Assembly (NCBI GenBank): GCA_942159475.1
Contig: OW804096.1
Span: 13,627,871-13,691,870, forward strand
DNA from: Sthenelais limicola
Taxonomy: Eukaryota > Annelida > Polychaeta > Phyllodocida > Sigalionidae
DNA: 64,000 nucleotides
Reading direction: 5' to 3'
Made by a program: the position numbers and the translations under genes. The notes beneath the pieces are model-generated. The model did no database searches, was not told where the DNA came from, and saw nothing but the letters and a program-made list of their open reading frames with translations. Shown in pieces: positions 45,738-56,445 of this stretch; position 1 is the first letter of the stretch; every line of letters begins with the position of its first letter.

Positions 45738-46020
45738 CTCACACTTTCTCTCTCTCTCTCTCTCTCGATTTCTTACCTTTATCTTCTCTCTGCCTCTTCC
45801 TTGTTCTCTGTGTGTTTCTCTCCTTCTCTTCACCCCTCTCTTTTTTATCCCTCTCCCACAATCTCTTCTACTTTCCATCTCGCTCTTCCTGTCATTCTAT
45901 CTTCCTTTTTCCCTCTTCCATCTATCTCTCTACCTCTTTCTATCTCTCTTTCCTTTTCCTCTCTCCACCCCTCCCCCTCTCTCTCTCTCTCTCTATCTCT
46001 CTTCCTCCCTCTCTCTCAAG
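45738..46020 (+). repeat. CT-rich tract
   Basis: (CT)n at 45,748-45,766, then C/T-rich irregular sequence and (CT)n again near 45,976-46,015. Confidence 0.88.
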
Positions 46021-46585
46021 GATAAAAATGAGTCATGTGATACCTTGTTAAAATAAAAGATGACTATTTGATTTGCGCCCTCCTCTCATCAGCCAGGATA
46101 AAAAATACTCATTAGTTCCCTCTTGATCTCTTGATGACGGTTCCCTGAAGAAGGTGATTCAGAGCAAAGAATAGAAACCGAAAGAAGAAGAACCAACTCT
46201 TTGCGATCTAATATTTCCTTCGTCGCGACAAAACAAAAGTTAACTAGAATTTGTTCTTTTTCTAGGACATTGATGAAATAACCTTTTAATGTCTTGATAA
46301 TTGGAAACAGGTTGGATTGATTGCTTGCCGAAATGTCCAGTTACGGATAAGAGGAACCATTAATTGATTTTAAATCCATAAAATTAGTAATTAGTTCTCT
46401 GCAAAGTACACCTAATCTTATAGAGCTAATCAGAGCTGATGAATTCCCTGAGAGGAGGCCGAATGGCCGACCTGGACGTGGAAGACTTCTCTACTGGTAA
46501 AGTCATTAAGGAAATTGGGGAATAATCTTTCACTGGATAAATTGAAAAAAAGCAACTCAGGTATCTTGGCTAGAGATAAGGATAT

Positions 46586-46820
46586 GGGTGAGATTTTCAG
46601 AAAATTTACACTTGGCAGCTGTACGCATTTAGAACATTCTGCTAAATTAGGTCGTAATTCAGTCAATATTAGATAAATTCGAGTATATTCGGCATTGCAT
46701 TGATTCTAGCAAGCTGTTTGGTTAGGTTGAACTGTATTTTGAAGTTTATTTTTGTCTGAAATTTGGGTGATTTGAGATGATTGGTGAAGGTAAATTGTAC
46801 ATTTTCTGAAAACTTGACCC
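46586..46820 (+). mobile_element. Family A MITE, full copy (A1)
   Basis: GGGTGAGATTTTCAGAAAAT ... TTTTCTGAAAACTTGACCC; flanks ATAT and CTAT. Confidence 0.9.
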
Positions 46821-47377
46821 CTATTCGTCTTGTCAGTGTAAATTCTGTAATTCTCCCGAGTCAGAAAGAAGGCTGTGATGAGGAAATTGATTTTATTTGT
46901 AATTGAATCCACACAAATTGTATTATATTGCCTTATGCTGCTACATGTATTATTTGCTAAGTTTAATTATAGTGCAAAATTATTTTATTTCTTTTATTAC
47001 AAATAAGGCAAATACATTTACAATATCATATCAAAAACACGCATGTCGACCCTGTCGATGTTTTGTTGCGTTGCCTTACTGATAGTAAATATTTCAAGAA
47101 TAATTGTGTTTTCTTGGGTGAAATCGAATCTAGAAAACTTTATCTAGGATTGTCATAGATTTTGATGAAAACAATATATTAATATCATATAAATTAGCTT
47201 GCGTTAAGGAAAGAGGCATGTTGCATAGAAATTATTAACAACTTTTACGAGAAAAAATAAATTTGATATATCAATTATAGAATATGAAGGACTTTATTTT
47301 GTCATGTCCAGTTGGAGAGCTACACGATTACGTAACATTTCGTTAGACACGAGAGCTTCATAACAGTTCATATTTAT
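46821..47377. other. AT-rich spacer, nothing recognised
   Basis: No frame, inverted ends or repeat similarity noticed. Confidence 0.4.
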
Positions 47378-47612
47378 GGGTCAGATATTCAGAAAATGTA
47401 CAATTGGCAGCTCTACCCATTTAGGAAATTCTGCAAAAGTTGGTTGAAAAATGATGAATACCGGGAATATCTGAGTATATTTGGTATCGCATTGATTTAA
47501 TGTATCAGTTCTGTTATGTTGAACTGCATTTTGAAGCTCATTTCTGTCTTAAATGTGAGTTATTCAAGAAAATTGGTGAAGGGGAATTGTACATTTTCTG
47601 GAAATCTGACCC
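47378..47612 (+). mobile_element. Family A MITE, full copy (A3)
   Basis: GGGTCAGATATTCAGAAAAT ... TTTTCTGGAAATCTGACCC with a perfect TTAT duplication. Confidence 0.92.
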
Positions 47613-47782
47613 TTATATTTCCATGCATGGCCCACCTTTTTTCACTGTGAATTGATTGATATTATATTTCACGCTTGGGGGAACCTTCGACATGTCCATG
47701 TTTTATGGAAAGTTAAGGGCGTTTGTTAAAACTCCATTTAAAATGTAAATGTAAGCATTTATTTGTAATTTCTAACTTATAT

Positions 47783-47969
47783 GTGTCAGGTCGTCCGAAA
47801 ATGTACAATCCACCTTCACCAACCCTTTCAAATAACCCAAATTTAATACATAAATCAGCGTCAAAATATAGTTCAACATAACCAAAAACATGGTTTGAAT
47901 CAAGGCAATACCAAATATACTCATCTAGTATTTATCATTGTTCAGCTTAATTTAACAGCATTTCTGACC
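47783..47969 (-). mobile_element. Family A MITE with deleted right subterminus (A4)
   Basis: GTGTCAGGTCGTCCGAAAAT at the left; the right end jumps from TTAATTTAACAGCATTT to CTGACC. TTATAT lies on both sides. Confidence 0.75.
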
Positions 47970-48051
47970 TTATATATATGAAGTTTTTACACACCCTGAA
48001 GCATGTTATAAATACACCATTTCTAAAATTGTCTCAAAAGAGAGCCCTCCT

Positions 48052-48286
48052 GGGTCAGATGTTCAGAAAATGTACAATTGACAGCTGTACACATTTAGTA
48101 AATTCTGTTAAATTAGGCTGTAATTAAGCCAATACTAGATAAATTCGAGTATATTCGGCATTGCATTGATTCTAGCAATCTGTTTCGTTAGGTTAAACTG
48201 TATTTTGAACTTTATTTTCGTCTGAGATTTGAGTTATTTGAAAGGATTGGTGAAGACAAATTATACATTTTCTGGCGACTTCACCC
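48052..48286 (+). mobile_element. Family A MITE, variant right end (A1)
   Basis: GGGTCAGATGTTCAGAAAAT ... TTTTCTGGCGACTTCACCC with a perfect TCCT duplication. The GACTTCACCC end recurs at 51,556 as GATTTCACCC. Confidence 0.92.
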
Positions 48287-48437
48287 TCCTAGTGCATGTT
48301 TAATAATAGATCGTAGTCAGATTCACAACTCTTTATCTTATTCCCAATAGTACACGAATTATGTGAATGACATAGAAAGTCTGATTTTACTTTTCCAAAG
48401 CATTGCCGCGCAAATTACTAGATCACTCGTGTCAATA

Positions 48438-48734
48438 GGGGATTTGCATTGCCGCCATTTTGAATCTTGACTCGCATTGAATTATGGGAGTAATGGTACA
48501 GTATAAAATCTATAAAACATGCCCATGTGTTATACATGTTTCCATTACACAAGTCCCCATCGTTCCCACCATGCATTTGGGTGTCATAGATCATTTATAC
48601 AAGCTATGATATTGGTGAAAACATTCTTACAATTTTTCATAAAAATGTTGCCAACTATTTGTATGTCAGATTTCATCAGAATCCATCCCAGGATGCATTG
48701 TCATAGACATGCGCAGTGGCACTTGCAAATCCCC
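48438..48734 (+). mobile_element. Family B MITE, full copy
   Basis: TA-flanked GGGGATTTGCATTGCCGCCA ... GTGGCACTTGCAAATCCCC. Confidence 0.92.
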
Positions 48735-48737
48735 TAT

Positions 48738-49206
48738 TGATACCCTCGAGTGCCTCCATTACAAAAGCCATGATAAATATTCAAACCTTTTATTGGCGTG
48801 AACTAACATCCTCATGTGATGAAATATGCATTAATAGGCGGCGTAATGGTCGTTTGTTCATTTCACAATTGGCAAAAAGACATAACCTGGGGCTTACTCA
48901 TGAGGAAAAGAAGAGAAAACACCTCCCGCTCAAAATTGAAACCTCCCTTCAAATCTGTCAGCGCAGGAGTACTGACACCTGGCGACGATGGCCCGAAGCT
49001 AGAGGTAGAAAGGGACGCTGCTACCTCTGACGTCATATCCGGTGGCCAGATGAGTGGGAGGTGCTCTTATTTTAGTATTTATAACTTTCATTGGCGAGCC
49101 AATTGGACATAAAGGGACCTAGTTTGCTGTGAAGCTACCTAATGGGGTAAAAGGCTGTGGGTGTTTTCTGTAAGCGTTATGAGTAGGGTGAATTACTCTC
49201 TCTATA
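48738..49206. other. No gene supported
   Basis: Two overlapping frames (48,716-49,112) start in the family B element and share no recognised residues; no splice support. Confidence 0.3.
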
Positions 49207-49208
49207 TA

Positions 49209-49538
49209 TGTGATGTGTTTTAGGAAAATGGTTCATGCTGCTAGTAACATTGATACATGTACAAAATTTCAGGACAGTGTATTAAATATATCTATGCATT
49301 TCTAAGGTCATCTTATGGAGTATATTTAGGTACTTTATTAGTAATTATCCACCAAAAGTATCAATAACTTTTTTTTCTCAAAAATAAAGATATCAAACTT
49401 GAAATGTAGTAGAAACACTATTTAGACGTCCTACTGTTTACTACCATTAGAATAGGCTTGATCTCCTCTTTTCAAATATATGGTATCTCAAAATTCATTT
49501 TTGGCGACCTGTTACTCATTTTCCTGTGACACATCACA
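49209..49538 (+). mobile_element. Family C MITE with internal deletion
   Basis: TA-flanked TGTGATGTGTTTTAGGAAAA ... TTTTCCTGTGACACATCACA; about 80 bp after the left end is missing relative to complete copies. Confidence 0.87.
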
Positions 49539-49540
49539 TA

Positions 49541-50007
49541 TTGTGCAGTAGATATTTCAATTTTTAGTTCTTCTGAGAGACAAGGAAGAATATACAATAG
49601 ACTATATAATTACTGATATATTGTACTGTTGATTATACAAGTAACTATAGGAGGTCATGTATACAAGGCTCTATATCAATCTTATATTGTAGAGTTTAAA
49701 CAATGTAAATTATATCTGATTTCAGATGTAGTGTAGTATCATGTCACTTCTAATTATAATATATTCCTCTTCATATACGGTATATAAAAAGATATGTTCA
49801 GAAGTTTACCGCATCAAAATCAATGATGATTTTCATTGCAATTATCATTTCTCATCACAATTCATTATTATCATACCATATAATGATACGATAATGTTAT
49901 ACTTAGAATAAAACACGTTATCACCTTATGTGTATTGGAGATTATATCAAGATTAGTAATGTCTATATGATATTGTGATAATAACAAGAGTTGTTCAAGA
50001 ACTGCAA
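49541..50007. other. AT-rich spacer
   Basis: TATA-rich, with ATCATTxTCATTG words at 49,820-49,880; nothing coding. Confidence 0.4.
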
Positions 50008-50234
50008 GGGTCAGATTTTCAGAAAATGTACAATCGTCAGCTCTACAAATTTGTTAACTTCTGCTAAATTGGACTGGAGAATTATAAATGCTATGTATAT
50101 CCGAGTATCTTTGGCATTGTGTTGATTAAAGATATATCTCTTTTGCAATTTGAACGTCATTCTGCTATTAGATTTGGATTATTTGAGAGGATAGGTGTTA
50201 TATGGGAATTGTACATTTTTTGGAGATCTAACCC
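50008..50234 (+). mobile_element. Family A MITE (A5)
   Basis: GGGTCAGATTTTCAGAAAAT ... TTTTTTGGAGATCTAACCC; no clear target duplication (GCAA / AGGA). Confidence 0.87.
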
Positions 50235-50389
50235 AGGAAGGTGGTGTGTGTTATGTGTAGGCTGACAATGTCTTTAGTTTATCTAAATTACGGTAGGGGG
50301 CCTTAAAAATACCATTAATCAATCAGTGGAAGTAATCAACACTTGTAATCAGCAACTCCTGTATAATGATTCCTGATTATCTCACAAAT

Positions 50390-51535
50390 AACTTCCCTTT
50401 CAAGTTTTTTCTTTATTTTTTGTCGATAAGCATGAAAACAAGAGTCCAAATTAGTATGAAAATGAAGAAATAATCAACTTTCAATTGGCCATTTGGCGCA
50501 CAATGACTCTGACGCGTGCCACGGTGCCCTAAGGACGTCAGACTGGACGGAAATCATCACGTCGTTGTACGCTCCTTTCTTGCACGTTCAATGTCGTAAA
50601 ATGACGTAAAATGTCGTAAAATGAGGCGTTCCATCACAACAATAGATCAAGCAAAGGTGCATATGGCACATCCAGTGGACCTTTTTGCGCTAATGACTAT
50701 GGCCTATTCTTCGTTGCCAATGGAAACGACCCTAGTCGATGCAAAGAACGAAATGAGGCTTTCGATGCTGACAAACTTTCCCATTTGGCTTCATAATCAT
50801 GTCCCGGCCAAATGAATCGTAACAATTGACAAGAAAATTGTAGCCAGCGGCTAGATATTAGCAACATTAGGAGTTGTGGCGGGTTTGCGGATGCAAAAAG
50901 GCCGTATCGTGTCGAGGGCAGTTTGCGGCTTGTGATGTTGGCTTATATAAAGGCCCTGGGGTAGAAACAGAGAACCCCGTAGCTTGTGAACGCGTGGGTG
51001 ACGCTAGATGCCCCCGGGGCGAGTTTTCCCCCCTCGCACAGTCTGGATAAATTATTCGTATGCAGATCTTGCTCGTGCTGATCTCACTGCACCTTTAAGA
51101 CGACGACGGCGACACAATTGACAAGGAATGAAATTCCATACTGATGGAAATCATTACCCAAACAAAGTTAATTTGGCTGGGGCGGACAGCCTGGATTATT
51201 TAAATTGTCCTACTGCAACAGTATGCGCGCCTGTTTGCGATAATTACGCTCTAGTACAAGTAAATCAGATCGCAAATAAAATGCATTATTGATATGGTTC
51301 CAAATCGCTTTACTTAAATATGCTAATCTCTTGTATTTCCTCCATAGGGGGTCTGACTTGGCTACAATCTGAAGTGGCAGCTCCAATGAAGCTGTGTTGG
51401 TCTTCATCATAATCTCTATAATGTGTAAGTAGTGTCGGCAAATGGTGCTTTTTCTAGGGCTTCTTCTCGGGGAGACCATTAACTAAGAGAGATAGCGACG
51501 CCGAGTGGGAAGGCAGGAGGAGAAGGCAACTGTAG
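50390..51535. other. Repeat-poor island, candidate regulatory DNA
   Basis: None of the dispersed families occur here, and CpG-containing sequence is more frequent than around it. It includes an 11-bp mini-tandem of CGTAAAATGA(C/T) words at 50,594-50,624 with TGACGTAA (CRE-like), a TATA-like box, and TF-like words (TATGCTAAT at about 51,328, TAATTACG at about 51,240). A 37-codon frame starts at 51,008. No gene could be assigned; regulatory role is inference. Confidence 0.35.
50943..50952 (+). promoter_or_regulatory. TATA-like box
   Basis: TTATATAAAG is followed about 30 bp later by GAACCCCGTAG. It fits a core-promoter TATA position, but no downstream gene is identified. Confidence 0.25.
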
Positions 51536-51555
51536 CAGTAATAGTGCCTTCTTCT

Positions 51556-51790
51556 GGGTCAAATCTCCAGAAAATGCACAATTGGCAGCTGTACACATTC
51601 AGTAAATTCTGCTAAATTAGGCTGTAATTTGGTCAATACTTGGTAAATTCGAGTATATTCGGCATTGCATTGGTTCTAGCAATCGGTTTGGTTAGGTTGA
51701 ACTGTGTTTTGAACTTTATTTTTATCTTACATTTGGGTTATTTGAGAGGATTGGTGAAGGTCAATTGTACATTTTCTGGTGATTTCACCC
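51556..51790 (+). mobile_element. Family A MITE with perfect 16-bp flanking duplication (A1)
   Basis: GGGTCAAATCTCCAGAAAAT ... TTTTCTGGTGATTTCACCC. AATAGTGCCTTCTTCT stands at 51,540-51,555 and exactly again at 51,791-51,806, directly against both ends. Confidence 0.95.
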
Positions 51791-51806
51791 AATAGTGCCT
51801 TCTTCT

Positions 51807-52195
51807 ATATTATGATGATAGATGGTTGACACGGCTAAGTCAACCTCAAATCTTCCTTATTATTGGCTTCCCCTTGGGTCAAAGTTACTGGGGAATGATG
51901 GGGGCGGAGGGGGGATGAGGGAGGTGGAGATGGAATGGGGGAGTGGAGGGGGAAGACGCTTCTCTCTCAAGCTTCTAGGGACCTCTCCTAAGGGTGAAAA
52001 GGCAAGGAAGGAAGTACAGTATGATCTCACTAAAGGCTGCATCTTTGGATCCTGGCAAACTCTTCATGTCGGTCTCTTCAAGCTGTGATATCATGTAGCA
52101 AATAAAAACAAACAAAGCAGGCAAACAAAGCTTTATTCTCTGCTACTGGAACAAATAACTTCTTACCAAATGTACGGTCCGAGTTGTCATTATAT
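51807..52195. other. No gene supported
   Basis: Purine-rich block at 51,895-51,955. The 88-codon frame at 51822-52088 crosses it and is Gly/Glu-rich by composition. Confidence 0.35.
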
Positions 52196-52650
52196 GGGCC
52201 AGATCTTCAGAAAATGTACAATTGGCCTTCACCAATCCTCTCAAATAAGCTAAATTTATATTAAGACGAAAATCAGGTTCAAAATAACAGTCGCAAAATA
52301 TTTGAAAAGATGATATCAAGACGATTCCGATGATAGTACACAATAGGACATTTAATATAAGTTTTTCTATAATTTAAGTTTGATATTTTTATTTTTGAAA
52401 AAGGTTTGCAATATTTTGGGTGGATATTTACTAGTTAAGTAACTAAATATACTCTTTAAGATGACCTTCGTAATGCATGAATATATTTAATACACTGTCC
52501 TGAAATTTGGTATTTATGCGACTTCAAGGACTAGATACTTTAAACATGAAACATTCCAACAAAGTGATCTTAAATAAATAACAATTTAATAAAAATTTAA
52601 ATAAATAACAATTTTGCGACTTGTCGCTCATTTACCTGAAACACATCACA
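52196..52650 (-). mobile_element. Chimeric junction: family A left half joined to family C right part
   Basis: Family A runs from GGGCCAGATCTTCAGAAAAT to CAGGTTCAAAATAACAG (about 52,290), then family C sequence starts at GTCGCAAAATATTTGAAAAG and runs to its right end GAAACACATCACA at 52,650. Neither element has its other end. Confidence 0.78.
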
Positions 52651-52670
52651 AACATGCCCAGCTGCCAATA

Positions 52671-52800
52671 GGGGATTTGCATAGCCCCCATTTTGAATCT
52701 TAATTCACGTAGAATTATGGGAGTAGGCTATAGGCTAATGGTACAGTGTAAAATCTATAGAAAACATGTCATTTATAGCATGGGATATATATCTGTCAAT
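52671..52800 (+). mobile_element. Family B MITE, left half
   Basis: GGGGATTTGCATAGCCCCCA to about CATTTATAGCATGGGATAT; cut where family C begins. Confidence 0.8.
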
Positions 52801-52804
52801 ATTC

Positions 52805-53187
52805 ATTTTAGGAAAATATGGATTTTGAGATACCATGATATTTGAAAAGGGGACTTCAAGCCGATTCGAAAGATGGTAAACACGAGGACATCTAATAAAT
52901 ATTCCTATATTTTAAGTTTGATACTTTTATTTTTGAAAAAAAAAGCTTGCAATGTTTCTGGGTGGGTAATAGCCAATATAGTAACTAAATACACTCCATA
53001 CGAAGGCGTTCAAAACGCAAGGATATATCTAATTCAATGTCCTGAGATTTGGTACACAGATACAGATGACTATAAGTGGGTAACCCTCCAAAATTCAGAA
53101 CATTCCAACAAAGATATCTTATAGTTAAAACACTTTGAAAAATATCAATTCTGCGACTTGTTACTCATTTTCCTGGAACACATCAAA
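52805..53187 (-). mobile_element. Family C MITE, left end lost
   Basis: From TTTTAGGAAAATATGGATTT to TTTTCCTGGAACACATCA. Confidence 0.8.
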
Positions 53188-53212
53188 TTTGAGGGCAAAC
53201 TTACCCCTACTA

Positions 53213-53437
53213 GGGTCAAATTTTCAGAAAATATACAATTCACTTTCACCAATTCTCTCAAATAACCCTAATTTAAGACAAAAATCAGGTTCAAAATACT
53301 GTTCAACATAAACAAACAGATTGTTTGAATCAAGGCAATACCAAATACATTCATATACCTAGTGTTGATGATTTTTCAGTACAATTTACCAGAATTTACA
53401 AAATATCTTGATCTACCAATTTTCTGAAAATCTGCCC
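53213..53437 (-). mobile_element. Family A MITE with 15-bp flanking duplication (A4)
   Basis: GGGTCAAATTTTCAGAAAAT ... TTTTCTGAAAATCTGCCC. The 15 bases before it (AACTTACCCCTACTA) and after it (AATTTACCCCTACTA) differ once. The CTACCAATT right subterminus lacks GTACA. Confidence 0.88.
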
Positions 53438-53789
53438 AATTTACCCCTACTAGGCCGTATAGAAGGGGTTCGGTGTATCCGTGGAATGAACATCAAGGGT
53501 TGACTGGAGACACAGGGGTTCATTTCCTCCAGGGTTTAATACCACGTGACACTACATAACCAGGACGGATGGCACCCCAGCGTCTACCAGGTGCGGGCGC
53601 GTGTTGGGGACGGGTGCTGTCAGTCTCCTGTCTCTCCATGGAGATGTACCCCTAATTCCTGACAGAAGAAATGCATTAAGAGAGTTTTTTCTTCTTCGTT
53701 TTGTCTTCTCTACAGATCACTATGTCAGGTAAATGGACTCTCTGTGGTGGGTGTCTCTCCGAAGTTAGTTTCAGTAACTATCAGTAAAT

Positions 53790-53818
53790 GGGTCAGATTT
53801 TCAGAAAATGCACAATCA
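53790..53818 (+). mobile_element. Family A left-end fragment
   Basis: GGGTCAGATTTTCAGAAAAT then GCACAATC, then cut; the duplicate copy at 54,546 is complete. Confidence 0.85.
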
Positions 53819-54101
53819 GGGATAAACACATTCTTCTTGACGTACATTTTTTTTAAAGATGACATTGATAAAAGTATCCCATTTTTGTTGATAATAAATT
53901 TAGGATAAATACATGCAACATCAGGTGTAAAAGTTGAATGACATTTTCATATGGATATAGGTACCCTTGATTACTGTTCTACACATCCTGACAGAAGAAA
54001 TGCATTAAGAGACGGAGGTAGATTCCTGTAGACATTGGGGGGGGGGGTGTACAGATGGGTTTTTTCTTCTTCTTCGAGTTGTTGTCTTCTTCCTTCGTAT
54101 A

Positions 54102-54455
54102 GGGGATTTGCATAGCCGCCATTTTGAATCTTGATTCGCAAGGAATTATGGGACTAATGGTACAGTCTAAAATCTATAGAAACCATGCCATGTTCTGCAT
54201 GGGATATTTATTATTGTTCTAATGTCAATATCCACGTTTTATACATGTTTCCATAACACGAGCCTCCATATTTCCCATCATGCATTTGGTTTTCATAGAT
54301 GATCTATACAAGCTATGATATTGGTGAAAACATTCTTGCAATTTTCGATAAAATATTGCCAAATATTTGTATGTCAGATTTCAGATGTCAGATGGATCAG
54401 AATCCATCCCAGCATGCACTGCAATAGACATGCGCAGTTAGACATGCAACTCCCC
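54102..54455 (+). mobile_element. Family B MITE, full copy
   Basis: TA-flanked GGGGATTTGCATAGCCGCCA ... ACATGCAACTCCCC. Near-consensus interior with GACATGCGCAGTTAG and a small ATTTCAGATGTCAGATG duplication. Confidence 0.93.
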
Positions 54456-54545
54456 TATTCTTTGCCTACAGATCACTGTCTCAGGTAAATGGACTTTCCA
54501 TGGAGTGTGTCTCCCAAGTTAGTTTTAGTAACTATCAAAGTAAAT

Positions 54546-54768
54546 GGGTCGGATTTTCAGAAAATGCACAATCTACAGTTCTACACATCTATCAAATTCT
54601 GTTAAATTAGAGTAAAAAATTGCTAAATACTGTAGGTGTATCTGAGTGTATTCTGTATTGTATTCATTCAATAAATCTGTCTGGTTATGTTGAACCTGAT
54701 TTTCGGCTTACATTTGGGTTATTTGAGCGAATTGGTGAAGGTGAATTGTACGTTTTCTGATCTGATCC
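54546..54768 (+). mobile_element. Family A MITE, full copy (A2)
   Basis: GGGTCGGATTTTCAGAAAAT ... GTTTTCTGATCTGATCC with a perfect AAAT duplication. Confidence 0.9.
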
Positions 54769-55047
54769 AAATTGAGACAGAGGTGGGAAGGGGAGGATTT
54801 GTGTCTTGGAGTTTGTTAATTTAGAGTTCCGAAGTTTCGGGCTCGTTAGCTCTTTATCAATGAGGATTTGCAATCTATAGATAGTAACTATTGGGATATA
54901 GATAGATCGATAGAGTAATCTTTTATTTATCAAAAAAGAGTTTACAGTGATAAATAGGTTGGCGGACTTCTGTGAACCTATTTTGGAACCTCCCAGATCT
55001 TCCAGCCGCTTCCCTGATAGAGGCAAATTATCTACAGAGAAGGACTA

Positions 55048-55432
55048 TAGTCTGTCTAGAAAGTAGTTGACACGTGATTCCTTATTCCCTTTAAGGGGAG
55101 GGAAAGGTGGGGGAGTTTTGACTTCAAACAATTGCCCCCTGAATCGCCGTTTGCGACCAACCATGGCCGTTTGCGACCGACCATGACCAAATGTACAGCT
55201 GTACTGTATTGTGCTGTCTCTGTTCTATGTGGAGCAGCTGTTGTTTTTCTTAGAAGGAAGGAAGAGCTGGTTATATTGGCCCTGTTTCTTCATGGTTGAT
55301 TGCAATGAGCGACTCGCTGGGCAAGGAGTGGACAGGTCTTTGTCATAAATAGAAATCAGAAATCTCCCACTTTTCCCTCCCCTTATTAAAGGGACTAAGG
55401 AATCACGTGTCAACTACTTTCTAGACAGACTA
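55048..55432. mobile_element. TIR element, 385 bp, TA-flanked
   Basis: Ends TAGTCTGTCTAGAAAGTAGT and its complement; arms of about 70 bp include TTGACACGTGATTCCTTA and CTTTAAGGGGAGGGAAA with small indels. The interior has a 17-bp direct repeat CCGTTTGCGACCRACCATG at about 55,148-55,185. The frame at 55225-55413 overlaps it and is not recognised. Confidence 0.85.
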
Positions 55433-55514
55433 TAATACATAATGAGGTAAAAAGGCAAAACGAATCTGAGAATATCAGAAATAATGGAAATAATATCAGA
55501 GATAGTGAGGTATA

Positions 55515-55795
55515 GAGTGTATAAGCTGCATTCTCAGCTGTAGTGACAAAGTAAATATTACCAAATTTACTCATTTGAAGTAAAACTGGCCGAAAAAAAA
55601 CGGACGATAATAAGTGAAACAACTGCAGCAAAGATGATTTTTATGATTACTGAAATATAAAAATACTTTTGTGAGGAACCCCTGCAACAAAACAACTGGT
55701 TGGTATCCTCCATAATGGTGGTTAAATCATAGTAGGAAAACAACGGAGCAAATAGTAGAAAATCTTTGTTTTGATCCTACAATACTTTAAATTAG
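55515..55795 (-). mobile_element. Family E copy
   Basis: ATAAGCTGCATTCTCAGCTG, ACGATAATAAGTGAAACAAC and AGTAGAAAATCTTTGTTTTG parallel the 34.9 kb copy. Confidence 0.65.
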
Positions 55796-55929
55796 ATTCC
55801 AGATGGATATAAAAGCATAGGGATTGGAAGAAAAGTTATATTTAACTTTAATTTCACTGTTTTATTGAAATGTAAAGCAGAAATTTGCATCACATTTAAA
55901 AGAATTATCTTTTATTCATATAGATAGAA

Positions 55930-56445
55930 CTATATAGTAAAAGTTAAAAGTTATTTTGACGTTTTTAAGTTAAAGTTAAAAAGTTAAAGTTAAAAACCCA
56001 TCGACTGCATGCCATAGGTAATTATAGTCAAATCAAAAAGTGATTTCTATAATGTTTGACCAAGTTAAAAACCCATTGACTCTCATAGGATGTTATAGTA
56101 TGGTCAGATCGTCAGAAAATGCACAATCGCCAGCTCTACACATTTCGTAAATTCATCTAAATTAGGTTGACAAATGATAAATACCAGGTAAATCTGAGTA
56201 AATATGGTATGGCTTACATTCATAGAAACTATTTGGTTATGTCAAACTATATTTTGGACCTCATTTCTGTCTTGAATTTGGGATATTTGAGAGGATTAGT
56301 AAAGTTGAATTGTGCATTTTCTGACGATCTAACCCAGTAACACTTTTCACAAACCAAGTTAACCAAGTTAACCAAGTTAAAACCCCATAGCATCGCTTGT
56401 CACAGGTATAGTCATAGTGAAAATAAAAAGTTATTTTGTGATTTA
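55930..56445. repeat. AGTTAAA mini-tandem and short duplicated block
   Basis: AAAGTTAAA words at 55,938-56,000, then a block starting AGTTAAAAACCCATYGACT twice (55,990 and 56,063) and a third diverged version (AACCAAGTTAAAACCCCATAGC, 56,370) on the far side of a family A element. Confidence 0.6.
56101..56335 (+). mobile_element. Family A MITE, full copy
   Basis: TGGTCAGATCGTCAGAAAAT ... TTTTCTGACGATCTAACCC; AGTA on both sides. Confidence 0.88.

Larger units (their letters stand above)
53658..54570. repeat. Local duplication with transposon insertions
   Basis: CTGACAGAAGAAATGCATTA ... TTTTTTCTTCTTC ... ACAGATCACTATGTCAGGTA ... GTTAGTTTCAGTAACTATCA at 53,658-53,788 recurs at 53,988-54,545 interrupted by an extra G-rich segment and a family B element. 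Each copy ends in a family A left end, so the duplication occurred after that insertion. Confidence 0.8.
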
